A stretch of 23,370 nucleotides of DNA from JAXGYX01 sp964487355 (GTDB lineage: Bacteria > Bacillota > Clostridia > Saccharofermentanales > Fastidiosipilaceae), in assembly GCA_964487355.1 (NCBI GenBank), contig CAZAPS010000023.1, positions 1 to 23,370 on the forward strand, read 5' to 3'. Positions 6,829 through 16,184 of the stretch are shown piece by piece (position 1 is the first letter of the stretch; each line of letters starts with the position of its first letter). The translations under genes and the position numbers were made by a program. The notes beneath the pieces are model-generated. The model did not search any database, was not told the DNA's origin, and worked only from the letters and a program-made list of their open reading frames with translations.

Positions 6829-8394
6829 ATGAAAGATCAAGTCAGTCAGCGAAAAAATCTGGACGCTCGCACAGCTCAACCATCGTCCTCGCAAGAACGC
6901 GATGGCGGCGCTCAGAAAGTCGAGCGTCTCAAATCGCCACGCTCGGGCAAAAGAAAAAGCAGAACAAGGAACACTTTCAGAATATCTGTCGCGCTGTTCT
7001 GTCTGCTTATATTATATTTTATCTACGGATTGATTGGCCCCTATATGGGAAACAAGACGGTGAACAAGGCGTATCAGGCAAGATTTTCGACCACGGGGTT
7101 TTACGCGGTTGAAAACGCGCTGTCGCCGGACCGCGTCAAATTGCTGACCGATCGAACGTCCAGCGAAACGGCAAAACTGAACATCATCGATCACGCGACC
7201 GAATCGATCTGGCTGACTGTCGACGACATGAGCCTCGAAAATTTTTCTTCTCTGACAATCGGCGCGCTGTTGGACGCCGCGGAACGTGGTGTGAACATCC
7301 GCATTTTAATTGACGGCTCCAATCTCTACCACAAGTCTCAAATGTATCGAGCACTGGCAAGCCATGTCAACGTCGAAATGCGACAATATAGGCCGGTTCA
7401 CCTTTTACTCCCCTGGACTTACAACAGTCGTATGAACGATCGGTTCTTACTGGTCGATGATGAGCTCGCCTGGTTCTCCGAATCCGGTGAATCACAGCGA
7501 TCGGGCGGCCAGAGCGGCGACATCCGCGGGTCGGATTGGGATCTGCTGATCTATAACGAGGCCGCCAACACCCGCGACACCGCGGCCAGCGTGCTCAGCG
7601 AGCTGCGTAATTATCATACCGCGCTGTGGAACAGCAAGGATTCCGTACCTGCTTTTTCCAAGAGTCAACAGTTGACAGCGCAGGCCGCTCAGCCTCTCAT
7701 CGATGATTCAGTGAAAAAATGGAAAGAAGCCAGAAGCGCGAATCCGGACTACCGCGCCCACTCCACTGATTACCGCGACATAACGATTGAAACCAGTCAG
7801 GTCACCCTGGTTAAAAATCCGCTGGGCGAGGCGAACAAAGAACCGTACATTTGGTTTCAGTTACAAAAATTGATGTCGGAGGCGGATGATCGGGTATTCA
7901 TTCAGACACCCACAATCTCGATGTCGTCGGATATGTACAAAAATATGGAGACCATCCGGGCGAATGTGACCGATGTCAAACTGCTGACCAATTCGACCGC
8001 TTGCGAAGGAAACTTCAAAGAGCTGTCCGACTATCGAGTCAACCGAAATGATCTCATCAACACCGGAGTTCAACTGATGGAATATCAGGGCACTCAGGTC
8101 TTCGTGCCCAAAGTACTGCTGATCGACCAGGACCTCACCGTGCTCGGCAGTTATCGCTACAATCAGTCCGGCACCTATCTCAATACCGAGAGTGTGCTGG
8201 TCATCCAAAGTGAGGTGTTGAACAGACAGGTAACCAACCTGACCGAAGAGCTCGCGAAAGAGACATTGATCGTCAAACCGGACGGTTCATACAACGAAGT
8301 CGCTCAGGTTAACGTGCGCTCGATGGACAGGGGCAAAAAGTTTCTACAATTCGTGGCAGGTTTGGGCTTGCAGCTATTTCGCTCATTGCTGTGA
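6829..8394 (+). CDS. Membrane-anchored phospholipase D-like protein with degenerate HKD motifs
   Basis: 521 residues. A very basic, disordered N-terminus (1-48) leads into one transmembrane helix (about 51-70), then two phospholipase D/cardiolipin-synthase-like domains. The first has IWLTVDDMSLENFSS (strand after the N-terminal helix), LLDAAERGVNIRILIDGSN (148-165) and a would-be HxKxxxxD motif reading RMNDRFLLVD (201-210). The second has LMSEADDRVFIQTP (348-361) and VPKVLLIDQDLTVLGS (426-441). In motif 1 the catalytic His and Lys are Asn203 and Arg205. In motif 2 the His is Val426, while Lys428, Asp433 and the GS are kept. It is therefore probably not a phosphodiesterase, but a binding or scaffold protein of the same fold. 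GAGG lies just before the ATG. It runs convergently towards sbcC with a 26-base gap. Confidence 0.75.
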   Translation: MKDQVSQRKNLDARTAQPSSSQERDGGAQKVERLKSPRSGKRKSRTRNTFRISVALFCLLILYFIYGLIGPYMGNKTVNKAYQARFSTTGFYAVENALSPDRVKLLTDRTSSETAKLNIIDHATESIWLTVDDMSLENFSSLTIGALLDAAERGVNIRILIDGSNLYHKSQMYRALASHVNVEMRQYRPVHLLLPWTYNSRMNDRFLLVDDELAWFSESGESQRSGGQSGDIRGSDWDLLIYNEAANTRDTAASVLSELRNYHTALWNSKDSVPAFSKSQQLTAQAAQPLIDDSVKKWKEARSANPDYRAHSTDYRDITIETSQVTLVKNPLGEANKEPYIWFQLQKLMSEADDRVFIQTPTISMSSDMYKNMETIRANVTDVKLLTNSTACEGNFKELSDYRVNRNDLINTGVQLMEYQGTQVFVPKVLLIDQDLTVLGSYRYNQSGTYLNTESVLVIQSEVLNRQVTNLTEELAKETLIVKPDGSYNEVAQVNVRSMDRGKKFLQFVAGLGLQLFRSLL

Positions 8395-8420
8395 AAAATC
8401 AAGGTGACCGATTTTGTCGC

Positions 8421-11400
8421 TCAATCGTGTAAAACCTTCAACTCGCTGCCAACCGGAGATTTGATCACATCGATCGCCAACGGGATGGAATCTTTCAAAT
8501 CCTGAACATGGGAAATGATCCCGATCAGTCGGCCCTCGCGACGCTCACGGATCAGCATATCCAGCGCCTCTCCCACACTGCTCGAGTCCAAAGAGCCAAA
8601 GCCCTCGTCGATAAACATCGCCTGGATCCTCACACCGCCGGTCTGCAGTTGAACGACCGAGGACAGACCAAGTGACAGCGCAAGTGAGACCAGGAACTTC
8701 TCTCCTCCGGACAAGGTAGACACCGAGCGTTGCCGGTCCGAGTAGGCGTCCCGCACAGTGAAATGCAGACCAACCTTATGTTCCCGACCATCGCTCTCCC
8801 GACTGCGATGTAGCTGATAGCGCCCATTGTGCACATATCTGAGCAATGAATTCGCCTCCTGCAGCACGCTGTTTAACATGATGCTGATCACGTATCGTCG
8901 CAGACTGACCCCTTTTTCACCTTTCAGCAAGACCGCGAAATCCATCAAACGCTCCACTCGATCCACTTCTCTGCCGATTTTTTGTGATCTGCGCAGATAA
9001 TCGTTCAATTCTTTCGAAAGTCGCTCGCACTCTTGTGAGACACGGTGATAGTTCGCGGTTTCATCCTCGAAAGACTTCTCCAACTCAGCGACATCGGTCT
9101 GTAGCTGATTCAAGTCCGGTTCTTGTTTGCCTTGCAACTCTTTATTCAATTCGGAAAGGCGCTTCTCGTTGGCGAGCACCCGTACCCGCCATTCCTCCAG
9201 TTGAGCTTGACGAGCTTTTAACTCGAGATCCGGCAGAACCGCTGCTTCTACCGCCGCCAAGTCCACAAACGGGCTGGCCACGAGCAGTTGCTCCAAATCT
9301 CGTCGCTCATATTCAAGACGAAGGAGCGCTTGATTCTCTTCCGTCCGAGCTGCCTTGTGCAATTCTCTAAATGTCGAGTGAAGCGTCTGAGTCTGTTGCT
9401 TGTCACCCGCGATGCTTGCCCTTTCCCCTTTCAGTTTGTCTAATTCACGACCTGCCAATTCCAACAATTCTTCCGCGTTCAAGCTCGACTGTTGAAAAAA
9501 CTTGACGCTGTCCTCATATTTGTTCGTCGCGCCTTGCAGCTTGGCAATGGTGATTTCATGGCTGGTCTGCTTCTCTTTGTCTTCCAACCCTTCCTGGTCG
9601 AGTTTTGTCTCAAGATCCGTGAGCTCACCCAACGCCCTCTCTGCCTCACCCATTTGCTCTAATTCGGCGTTGAGCTCTGATTCCGAACGAGCGTGCTCAT
9701 GGTTGGTTCGCTTCATCCATTCGCGCAAGACATCCAGCCGCTCCATCAACAGCTGTCTTTTCGTCGATGAAAAATCCCCTTCAAAACCGACCCCTGACTC
9801 CACAGACAGGTCAATATTTTGGATCATTTCAAGCATCGACTCCGTCTGTTCTTGTAGCTTAGACCAGTTTGAGCGCACCCGTTCATCGGCGATCGCGGCC
9901 TTTTGTTCGGCTATGGCTTTACTTTGACCGGCCTCCGTCAACTCTGATTCCAAGCGCTTTAATCGGTCAGAATCATGAGAGCTGACCGACTCGGGGGTGG
10001 CGAATTGTCCATCTTCTTTTTCTCTATCGCTCAAGGTTGGATCCGATGGAGAATCGGATATCTGATGGTGCGGCACACCACAGACAGGACACGGTTCCCC
10101 TTCACGTAAATCACCATGAAGAACATCGGCCCAATACTTTTTTTCATCCAGCATGCCGGCTTTGTGTTCGGCGCTGAGCCTGTTTAATTGATTAATCGCC
10201 CGCTCCAGTTCAGCCAGGCAAAGTCGCGAATTTTCTGTCGCCTGTGTAAGTGTTTCGGCAGTTTGTGACACCGATCGATCCAAGCTTGCCAGTCGCGTCA
10301 GTTGTTCCTGCCTTATTTTTTGTTCTGCGCGTCGAGACATCAGGTTCTCGCGTTCCGAAATCTTTGCTGAGTGACGCTCCTTGTCGGTCTGCAGGGCGGC
10401 GCGCCTCTCCTCCCGCGCTTTGATCCGAGTCAACAGATCATCTTGTTCTTTGCGTTTAGCTTCCAATCGTTGTTTAAGCTCCAAAAACGTCCCATGTTCC
10501 TCTCGCATTCGATTGATTTCCGCGATTTCCAGTTCTTTTTTTGAAATGGCAGAATCCAGTTCGGGCAACCGGACAGCGTTTGTGGCGGCTGCCTGCGCCT
10601 CATGGGTCACCCGGATCAGCTCCGATCTAAGTTCTTTGACTTTCTCCGTTCTCTTTTCAAGCTGGGTCGCGGCATCATCCATTCTCTCCCACTCGGCTCG
10701 CAACGGATTGGCTTCCTGAGCTTTTTTCACAGTTTCGGCGATTTTCGACATCTCGTCTCGTCGCTCTTCAATTTCAAGCGCGGTCCGCAGCTCCGTTGCC
10801 CGATCATTGAATTTCGTCGCCAACAGCCGGCCGGTCGCCAACTGCTCCCGTGCCTGATTCATTGAGGCTTGAACCCTATCCAAATTATTTTTACTTTTTG
10901 CCCGCTCATTTTTTAAGGCAGCCACGTTTTCCTCAAATTCGTCTCTCGTCTCCACCTCGGCCTGACGCAATATCCTCTCCATTTCCTGACGGTCACGCTC
11001 CAGCCTACTTCTTTCATGATTCGCTTTTTCTTTTAACAGCGAGGCGGCCTCTTCGTATTGATCCGCGGCGAAAATTGAGCTTAGAATTTGTTCTTTGTCC
11101 TCCGATTTAGCGGTTAGGAAGCGTTCAAACTGTCCTTGAGGCAAAATCACGACTTGGCAAAACTGATCATAGGTCAAACCGGTGATTCGCTCCGCCTCTT
11201 TCAATGCCAGCGTTTTGGTCAGGTTGGCGTGCAGCGGTTCGTACGTTGCGTGTTTTGAGTTGAAGCGTTCAATCGACTGCTCACTTTTTAAGTCAAAGGA
11301 TCCATCCCGTTTTTTAACCGGCCGCAGTGAGCGCTCAAAACGGTAAAGTGTGTCCAACGCTTTCATCTCAAGCCGTACAGTTGTGGATTCGGTCGGTTTG

Positions 11401-11615
11401 GCATGCTGACAGCGCATGGCTTCCAGATCACCTTTTTTCCCACCGCTGCTTTTACCATACAAAGCGATTGTCATGGCGTCCAGCACACTTGTCTTTCCCG
11501 ATCCGGTCTCTCCACGCAGCAACAGCAGACCATCGTGATAGTAGGGTTCGAGGTCTAACTGCGTTATTTTATGGAAAGGGCCAAATCCTTCCATCAAGAT
11601 TGAAATCGGTTTCAT
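8421..11615 (-). CDS. sbcC: Exonuclease subunit SbcC (Rad50-like SMC ATPase)
   Basis: 1064 residues, usual for the family. It has the head-coil-hook-coil-head layout: Walker A GETGSGKT (35-42), Q-loop region LPQGQFERFL (about 155-165), long charged coiled coils, and a zinc hook CPVC (C509, C512) near the middle. These are followed by a second coiled coil, the LSGGE signature (968-972) and Walker B MFIDEG (1000-1005). With SbcD it forms an ATP-driven nuclease that opens hairpins and trims blocked DNA ends. Its ATG overlaps the sbcD stop (ATGA), so the two are translationally coupled. No clear terminator is visible between its end and the convergent gene. Confidence 0.94.
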   Translation of the reverse strand: MKPISILMEGFGPFHKITQLDLEPYYHDGLLLLRGETGSGKTSVLDAMTIALYGKSSGGKKGDLEAMRCQHAKPTESTTVRLEMKALDTLYRFERSLRPVKKRDGSFDLKSEQSIERFNSKHATYEPLHANLTKTLALKEAERITGLTYDQFCQVVILPQGQFERFLTAKSEDKEQILSSIFAADQYEEAASLLKEKANHERSRLERDRQEMERILRQAEVETRDEFEENVAALKNERAKSKNNLDRVQASMNQAREQLATGRLLATKFNDRATELRTALEIEERRDEMSKIAETVKKAQEANPLRAEWERMDDAATQLEKRTEKVKELRSELIRVTHEAQAAATNAVRLPELDSAISKKELEIAEINRMREEHGTFLELKQRLEAKRKEQDDLLTRIKAREERRAALQTDKERHSAKISERENLMSRRAEQKIRQEQLTRLASLDRSVSQTAETLTQATENSRLCLAELERAINQLNRLSAEHKAGMLDEKKYWADVLHGDLREGEPCPVCGVPHHQISDSPSDPTLSDREKEDGQFATPESVSSHDSDRLKRLESELTEAGQSKAIAEQKAAIADERVRSNWSKLQEQTESMLEMIQNIDLSVESGVGFEGDFSSTKRQLLMERLDVLREWMKRTNHEHARSESELNAELEQMGEAERALGELTDLETKLDQEGLEDKEKQTSHEITIAKLQGATNKYEDSVKFFQQSSLNAEELLELAGRELDKLKGERASIAGDKQQTQTLHSTFRELHKAARTEENQALLRLEYERRDLEQLLVASPFVDLAAVEAAVLPDLELKARQAQLEEWRVRVLANEKRLSELNKELQGKQEPDLNQLQTDVAELEKSFEDETANYHRVSQECERLSKELNDYLRRSQKIGREVDRVERLMDFAVLLKGEKGVSLRRYVISIMLNSVLQEANSLLRYVHNGRYQLHRSRESDGREHKVGLHFTVRDAYSDRQRSVSTLSGGEKFLVSLALSLGLSSVVQLQTGGVRIQAMFIDEGFGSLDSSSVGEALDMLIRERREGRLIGIISHVQDLKDSIPLAIDVIKSPVGSELKVLHD

Positions 11616-12742
11616 TCGCTCGACCTCCGCTCCGTCTCTTGCCAGGAATCTTCAAACCATTTGGCCTGTTCATCCGGCAGCGCCTGATTCAATTCATCCA
11701 AATAGAACGATCGAACAATCTCGAGTGGTTTCAAAGTTTGCAGATCCTCCGCGGAAAGATCGGTATCCGATCCGGTTTGAGCTGTCGCGACGCCACTTAA
11801 CGAGATCACACCGGAAAATCGTTCCCGCAGCCTGTCCAGTCGACCAACTGTCTGAGGCAGGTCTGTCATGATCATGCGCGCAAATTTATCCTCACCTGTC
11901 AAACCATCGGCGATCGAGCAGAGGCGTTCAAACGTGTCCTCAAACTCCAGCAAATCAAAATTCATGTTCAACGAGACGTGTTCGGTGTTTCCACTGCATG
12001 TGTCATGAATCAGCACACCTTTGTTTTGTCGAACTTCGGCGAACGAATACTTAATCGGGCTACCCGAATAATTACAATTATATTTGAGGTTTTGCAAACC
12101 GTGCAGATGGCCCAGCGCGACATAGTCAAAGCCATCAAAAGCGGCCGCTTCCACCATCGTCGTTCCACCAACCGCGGCGGACGCCATTCGATCACTACCT
12201 GATGGAACCGCGTTCGAGACAAAACAATGAGCCAGCGCGATTTGTTTTTTTTCGGGAGCCGGTGATCTTTCCAACGAATCCTGAACCAGCACGCGCATTG
12301 CCCGATCTGTGGTTTGAATGGCTTGTTCGGGAAATAACAGCCGCGCCTCGGCGACATTGTGGAAGGGGAATAAATGAAAACACGCGTCTTCCAACACCAC
12401 TGTTTTGCGCTCGTGGATTCTGCCGGATATGTGCAGTCCACTTTGTTCCAGCAATCCGGCGCATTGCGTCAGCCTTGCCGGGCCGTCGTGATTTCCGGCA
12501 ATCATCAAAACAGGCAGACCCAGCTTAAGACAAAACCGCTCCATCGCCTCGGTGTAGAGGCGAATCGCGTCCTGTGAGGATACCGACTGGTCAAAAACAT
12601 CGCCGGCGATGATCACCGCGTCCACCGCCCGGTTGACACAGACATCCGCGATTTTTTTTATCATTTCCGCTTGCGCGTCCAACAAAGACACCTGTCCAAG
12701 TGAGATGCCCAGATGCCAGTCGGACGTATGTAAAAATCTCAC
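11612..12742 (-). CDS. sbcD: Exonuclease subunit SbcD (Mre11-like metallophosphoesterase)
   Basis: 376 residues. All phosphoesterase motifs are visible: SDWHLG (D8, H10), GDVFD (D48, D51), GNHD (N84, H85, D86), and further on ALAHCF and GHLHG. These bind the two manganese ions of the Mre11-type nuclease. It starts with GTG at 12742, preceded by AGGAGG (12749-12754). It overlaps sbcC by four bases. The gene begins 88 bases after trmD on the same strand, with no hairpin between them, so read-through from the translation operon is possible. A weak TTGCAA/TCTATT pair in the gap could be a separate promoter. Confidence 0.94.
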   Translation of the reverse strand: MRFLHTSDWHLGISLGQVSLLDAQAEMIKKIADVCVNRAVDAVIIAGDVFDQSVSSQDAIRLYTEAMERFCLKLGLPVLMIAGNHDGPARLTQCAGLLEQSGLHISGRIHERKTVVLEDACFHLFPFHNVAEARLLFPEQAIQTTDRAMRVLVQDSLERSPAPEKKQIALAHCFVSNAVPSGSDRMASAAVGGTTMVEAAAFDGFDYVALGHLHGLQNLKYNCNYSGSPIKYSFAEVRQNKGVLIHDTCSGNTEHVSLNMNFDLLEFEDTFERLCSIADGLTGEDKFARMIMTDLPQTVGRLDRLRERFSGVISLSGVATAQTGSDTDLSAEDLQTLKPLEIVRSFYLDELNQALPDEQAKWFEDSWQETERRSSE

Positions 12743-12830
12743 ACTCCGCCTCCTATTCTCAAATTGCCGATTTATTCAAAATAGATGTCTTAATTGACTC
12801 TTATTGCAAATAATTTTCCTTTGATCGATC

Positions 12831-13628
12831 CTATAACGGATGATCATTCAAAAAGTCCATTAGTTCGGCGTAGGTCTTGTCTTCCAGCTCCAGTTGATCA
12901 AACAAGTCGGGGCGCTTCAGCAATGTTTCGCGCAGCCCATCCATCTTTCGCCAGTGCTCGATCTGTCCATGATGTCCACTCAGCAGAACATCCGGCACCG
13001 ATCGGCCTTTCCAATTTCGTGGTTTTGTATATTGGCGACATTCCAATCGGCCGTCATAATGAGATTCCAAGCGAAAAGCGTCTTCATCGGGTAAAACTCC
13101 GGGCAACTGCCGAATGATCGCGTCCATCATCACCGCCGCCGCCAATTCTCCGCCGGTCAGCACATAGTCACCCAGCGAAACCTCCTCGGCCTCAATCTCG
13201 TCGAGCACTCTTTGATCCACGCCTTCATAATGGCCGCACAAAAAAATCAGATGTTCCGCCTCTTTAAGCTCTGTGACCATCGCTTGGTCGAACAATCGTC
13301 CTTTGGGCGATAGGAACAAGGTGCGCGTGGACGCGCCCGCCTTATCCTCACTTAGGTCAGACATGGATGAGCCGTTGGGCGATTTAATCTTAAGTGGTGT
13401 TTGGGCCGCGGCTCGCCAAGCGTCATGGATCGGCTGACATAACATGAGCATGCCGGTTCCTCCACCGCTCAGTGTGTCATCAACCTTGCCATATTCACCA
13501 ATGCCAAAGTCCCGAATATTGATTGTTTGAAATTGAAACAGGCCGGCATTCAATGCGCGGCCCGTTATGCTTGTTTGGATCGTCTGCTCAATCAATTCGG
13601 GGAAGAGAGTCAATACCGAAAATAACAT
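12831..13628 (-). CDS. trmD: tRNA (guanine-37-N1)-methyltransferase TrmD
   Basis: 265 residues, starting MLFSVLTLFPELIEQTI. SPOUT-family, knotted, SAM-dependent methyltransferase that methylates G37 next to the anticodon and prevents +1 frameshifting. Characteristic segments are DDTLSGGGTGML, the knot region FLCGHYEGVDQRVLDE and SLGDYVLTGGELAA, then LPGVL. A GGGAGG site lies four bases before the ATG. It follows rimM by 45 bases as the last gene of the ylxM-ffh-rpsP-khpA-rimM-trmD series. The tRNA-Pro(GGG) at 22550-22626 has a G at position 37 after G36, making it a likely substrate. Confidence 0.96.
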   Translation of the reverse strand: MLFSVLTLFPELIEQTIQTSITGRALNAGLFQFQTINIRDFGIGEYGKVDDTLSGGGTGMLMLCQPIHDAWRAAAQTPLKIKSPNGSSMSDLSEDKAGASTRTLFLSPKGRLFDQAMVTELKEAEHLIFLCGHYEGVDQRVLDEIEAEEVSLGDYVLTGGELAAAVMMDAIIRQLPGVLPDEDAFRLESHYDGRLECRQYTKPRNWKGRSVPDVLLSGHHGQIEHWRKMDGLRETLLKRPDLFDQLELEDKTYAELMDFLNDHPL

Positions 13629-13673
13629 GGGTCCTCCCTACCAACATAATCCCGCCTGTTCTCCAAATCCGGA

Positions 13674-14228
13674 TCAGTCATAAATGTCCATCAATCCATC
13701 CGGCAAAGTCACGAGAATTTGTCCATTTTCCGGTTCGATGGCGATCAAAAACTGTGACACTCCGGGAAAGAGAAAATCGTTTCGTCCCTCCCTGCTCACC
13801 ACATATACATCCTGCACACTGTCCTTCAGTATATCCTTTAACCGACCAACCTCGCCCAGCTTCTCGTCGATGATCGTCAAACCGATCAAATCACGTACAA
13901 AAAAGCGTCCTTTGGGAAGTGGCTCCGCCTGATTTCTGCTGATCGAAAGATACCAACCGCGCAGTTTTTCCGCCTCATCGCGAGAATTCATTCCTTCAAT
14001 CGATACCAACCAACCGTTGGTGCTTTTTCGTGTACCCAGTTGGATTGGACGTTCGACCGTTCGATCGGCACTGATCAAATATGCTTGTTTGAGATACTTC
14101 ATTCGATCAGGAATATCCGACAGTTCTTTAACTCGAACTTCTCCTTTGACGCCATGAGGCGCGACAATCACGGCGACGTCGAAGCGTTCCGTGAATTGGT
14201 CGATATGATCCGGTCGCTCTGTGTCCAT
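13674..14228 (-). CDS. rimM: Ribosome maturation factor RimM
   Basis: 184 residues. RimM binds S19 in the pre-30S particle and assists 16S rRNA head maturation. The N-terminal barrel has VAVIVAPHGVKGEVRVKEL, the family hallmark, and LVSIEGMNSRDEAEKLRG. The C-terminal PRC barrel includes GRFFVRDLIGLTI, and LFPGVSQFLIAIE near the end. The start is ATG 14228, in the TGATG junction where it overlaps the khpA stop by one base. A TTG one codon earlier is also open but unlikely. Confidence 0.93.
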   Translation of the reverse strand: MDTERPDHIDQFTERFDVAVIVAPHGVKGEVRVKELSDIPDRMKYLKQAYLISADRTVERPIQLGTRKSTNGWLVSIEGMNSRDEAEKLRGWYLSISRNQAEPLPKGRFFVRDLIGLTIIDEKLGEVGRLKDILKDSVQDVYVVSREGRNDFLFPGVSQFLIAIEPENGQILVTLPDGLMDIYD

Positions 14229-14479
14229 CAATCTGAAATATCGACAACCACGCGGCGGCGCAAACTATTCGCGTACGATTTCATCACCTGTCGGATGGCT
14301 TGCGCACGAACTCCTTTTTTGCCAATCACCTTGCCCATGTCGCTGGGCGCGACGCGAACCTCGACAACGATTGTGTTGCCTTGCTCGACGGGCGTGACGC
14401 GGATGTCCTCCGGATGGTTGACCAGCGGAGTGATCAACGTGACAAGCAACTCTTTCATCTGAGTGGCATCATTATTCAT
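14228..14479 (-). CDS. khpA: KH-domain RNA-binding protein KhpA (YlqC)
   Basis: 83 residues carrying a single KH domain with GKVIGKKG (49-56), whose GxxG loop GKKG contacts RNA. In Bacillota, KhpA pairs with KhpB and affects cell elongation and small-RNA function. It sits between rpsP and rimM, its usual place, and overlaps rpsP by four bases (ATGA) and rimM by one. The tight overlaps indicate coupled translation. Confidence 0.93.
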   Translation of the reverse strand: MNNDATQMKELLVTLITPLVNHPEDIRVTPVEQGNTIVVEVRVAPSDMGKVIGKKGVRAQAIRQVMKSYANSLRRRVVVDISD

Positions 14480-14721
14480 TGAATGTCTCCATTGGCTTTG
14501 AGCAGTCGTTTAACTGTATCGGTTGGCTGAGCTCCATTCGACAGCCACTTCTTGGCCGCTTCGCTGTCGATGGTAATCGCCGGCGGATCTGAAAGTGGAG
14601 CATAAGTTCCAATCTCCTCAATGAACCGTCCATCACGTGGTGATCTGGAATCCGCCACCACGATACGATAGTACGGTGTTTTTTTGGCGCCAATGCGTTT
14701 TAATCTGATTTTCACTGCCAT
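14476..14721 (-). CDS. rpsP: 30S ribosomal protein S16
   Basis: 81 residues starting MAVKIRLKRIGAKKTPYYRI, followed by VADSRSPRDGRFIEEIG and YAPL, which is unmistakable S16. It helps assemble the 5' domain of 16S rRNA. A GGAGG lies about eleven bases before the ATG. It follows ffh by 41 bases and overlaps khpA by four. Confidence 0.97.
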   Translation of the reverse strand: MAVKIRLKRIGAKKTPYYRIVVADSRSPRDGRFIEEIGTYAPLSDPPAITIDSEAAKKWLSNGAQPTDTVKRLLKANGDIQ

Positions 14722-14762
14722 TTTAAATTATTCCTCCAAAATTAGAATCTATTTGCCAAGGG

Positions 14763-16115
14763 TTAAAATTTGAAATCACGTAAATTCGGCATCATACCCG
14801 CGCCAAACCGTTTTTTCTTTCCCTTTGTGCCGGAAAATTGTTTCATCATTTTTGACATGTCCTCGTACTGACGGACAAGCTTGTTCACATCCTGTACGGT
14901 CGTCCCCGATCCTTTGGCGATTCGCTTTCTGCGGCTTGCGTTCAGAATCGACGAGCTCTCTCGTTCCTTTTCGGTCATGGACCGGATAATTGCCGCCATT
15001 CTGTCAATTTGTTTGTCATCGACGTTGACGCCATCCAGCTGTTTTCCTTTTATCCCGGGAATCATGCCCAACAAATCCTTGATGCTGCCCATGTTTTGGA
15101 GCTGCTGGAACTGTTCAAGCATATCGTTCATCGTAAATCGGTTCTGGCGCAAGTTTTGCACCATGCGGTCGGCGGCTTCCTGATCCAGGTTCGCGGACAC
15201 CTTGTCAATCAATGACAAGACGTCACCCATTCCGAGAATCCGTGAAGCCATCCGGTCTGGATAGTATTCCTCCAGCGCGTCAACTTTCTCGCCAACACCG
15301 ATAAACTTGATCGGTTTGCCGGTCATATGTTTGATGGAGAGCGCCGCGCCACCTCGCGCGTCACCGTCCAGTTTGGTCATGATATAGCCATCCAGGCCGA
15401 TTTGTCGGTCAAATTCCAAGGCGATGTTGACCGCCTCCTGACCGATCATCGCGTCCACAATCAACAGTTTCTCGGTTGGATTGACAATTGACGCGACTTT
15501 CTTCAGCTCAGACATTAGTTCCTCGTCAATGGTCATTCGGCCAGCCGTGTCGACGATCAGCGTGTCACACAACATATATCTCGCATGTTCAACAGCCGCT
15601 TTCGCGATCTTTGCGGCATCTTTCTCCTCCGGCTGAATAAATACAGGAACGTTGATGGACTTTCCCAACACCTCCAATTGTTTGGCCGCCGCCGGGCGAT
15701 GCACGTCAACCGACGTCATCATGACTTTTTTGCCCTTTTTGCGCAACAGCAAGCCAAGCTTGGCCGCGGTCGTCGTTTTACCGGAGCCCTGGAGACCATA
15801 CAACATGACAACCGTGAAACCACTCGGGTCGACCGTCAGTTTTTGATTCTCTGATCCCAGAATATCTGTCAGCGACTCATTGACAATTTTAACGACCTGC
15901 TGACCCGGTGTAAGACTTTGCATCACCTCGACGCCTTTGCTCTTCTCGCCAATCTCGTTGACAAGCTCTTTGACGACTTTATAGTTAACATCCGCTTCCA
16001 ACAAAGCCATGCGGATTTCCCTCATCATGGCCTTGATATCCGCGTCGGTGACACGGGATTTGCCTCTCAGTTTTGCCGTGATCGCCTGCAACCGGCCGGA
16101 TAAACCTTCAAACAT
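14763..16115 (-). CDS. ffh: Signal recognition particle GTPase Ffh
   Basis: 450 residues. An N-terminal four-helix domain begins MFEGLSGRLQAITAKLRGKS. The G domain follows with P-loop GLQGSGKTTTAAKLG, DTAGRM, and TKLDGDARGGAA. The C-terminal M domain is methionine-rich (FTMNDMLEQFQQLQNMG) with the RRKRIAKGSG RNA-binding helix. Ffh binds 4.5S/6S SRP RNA and carries signal-peptide-bearing ribosomes to the membrane. GGGAG lies seven bases before the ATG. The gene is 69 bases downstream of ylxM. Confidence 0.97.
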   Translation of the reverse strand: MFEGLSGRLQAITAKLRGKSRVTDADIKAMMREIRMALLEADVNYKVVKELVNEIGEKSKGVEVMQSLTPGQQVVKIVNESLTDILGSENQKLTVDPSGFTVVMLYGLQGSGKTTTAAKLGLLLRKKGKKVMMTSVDVHRPAAAKQLEVLGKSINVPVFIQPEEKDAAKIAKAAVEHARYMLCDTLIVDTAGRMTIDEELMSELKKVASIVNPTEKLLIVDAMIGQEAVNIALEFDRQIGLDGYIMTKLDGDARGGAALSIKHMTGKPIKFIGVGEKVDALEEYYPDRMASRILGMGDVLSLIDKVSANLDQEAADRMVQNLRQNRFTMNDMLEQFQQLQNMGSIKDLLGMIPGIKGKQLDGVNVDDKQIDRMAAIIRSMTEKERESSSILNASRRKRIAKGSGTTVQDVNKLVRQYEDMSKMMKQFSGTKGKKKRFGAGMMPNLRDFKF

Positions 16116-16184
16116 CTACAATCTCCCTAAGTTTATAAGCATTCACATTCGCGTTCGCGCGTATCACAACACGGTGTGATCAAA

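Noticed and set aside
9502..9927. Plus-strand Ser/Cys-rich frame inside sbcC
   Set aside because: It is the complement of a Glu/Lys-rich coiled coil, a common source of long spurious frames.
12010..12464. Two overlapping minus-strand frames inside sbcD
   Set aside because: They are alternate frames of a gene whose own frame carries all phosphoesterase motifs.
6829..12742. The phospholipase D-like gene and sbcCD as a defence island
   Set aside because: They are on opposite strands and convergent, sbcCD is housekeeping and sits with the translation operon, and there are no mobile or defence genes nearby.
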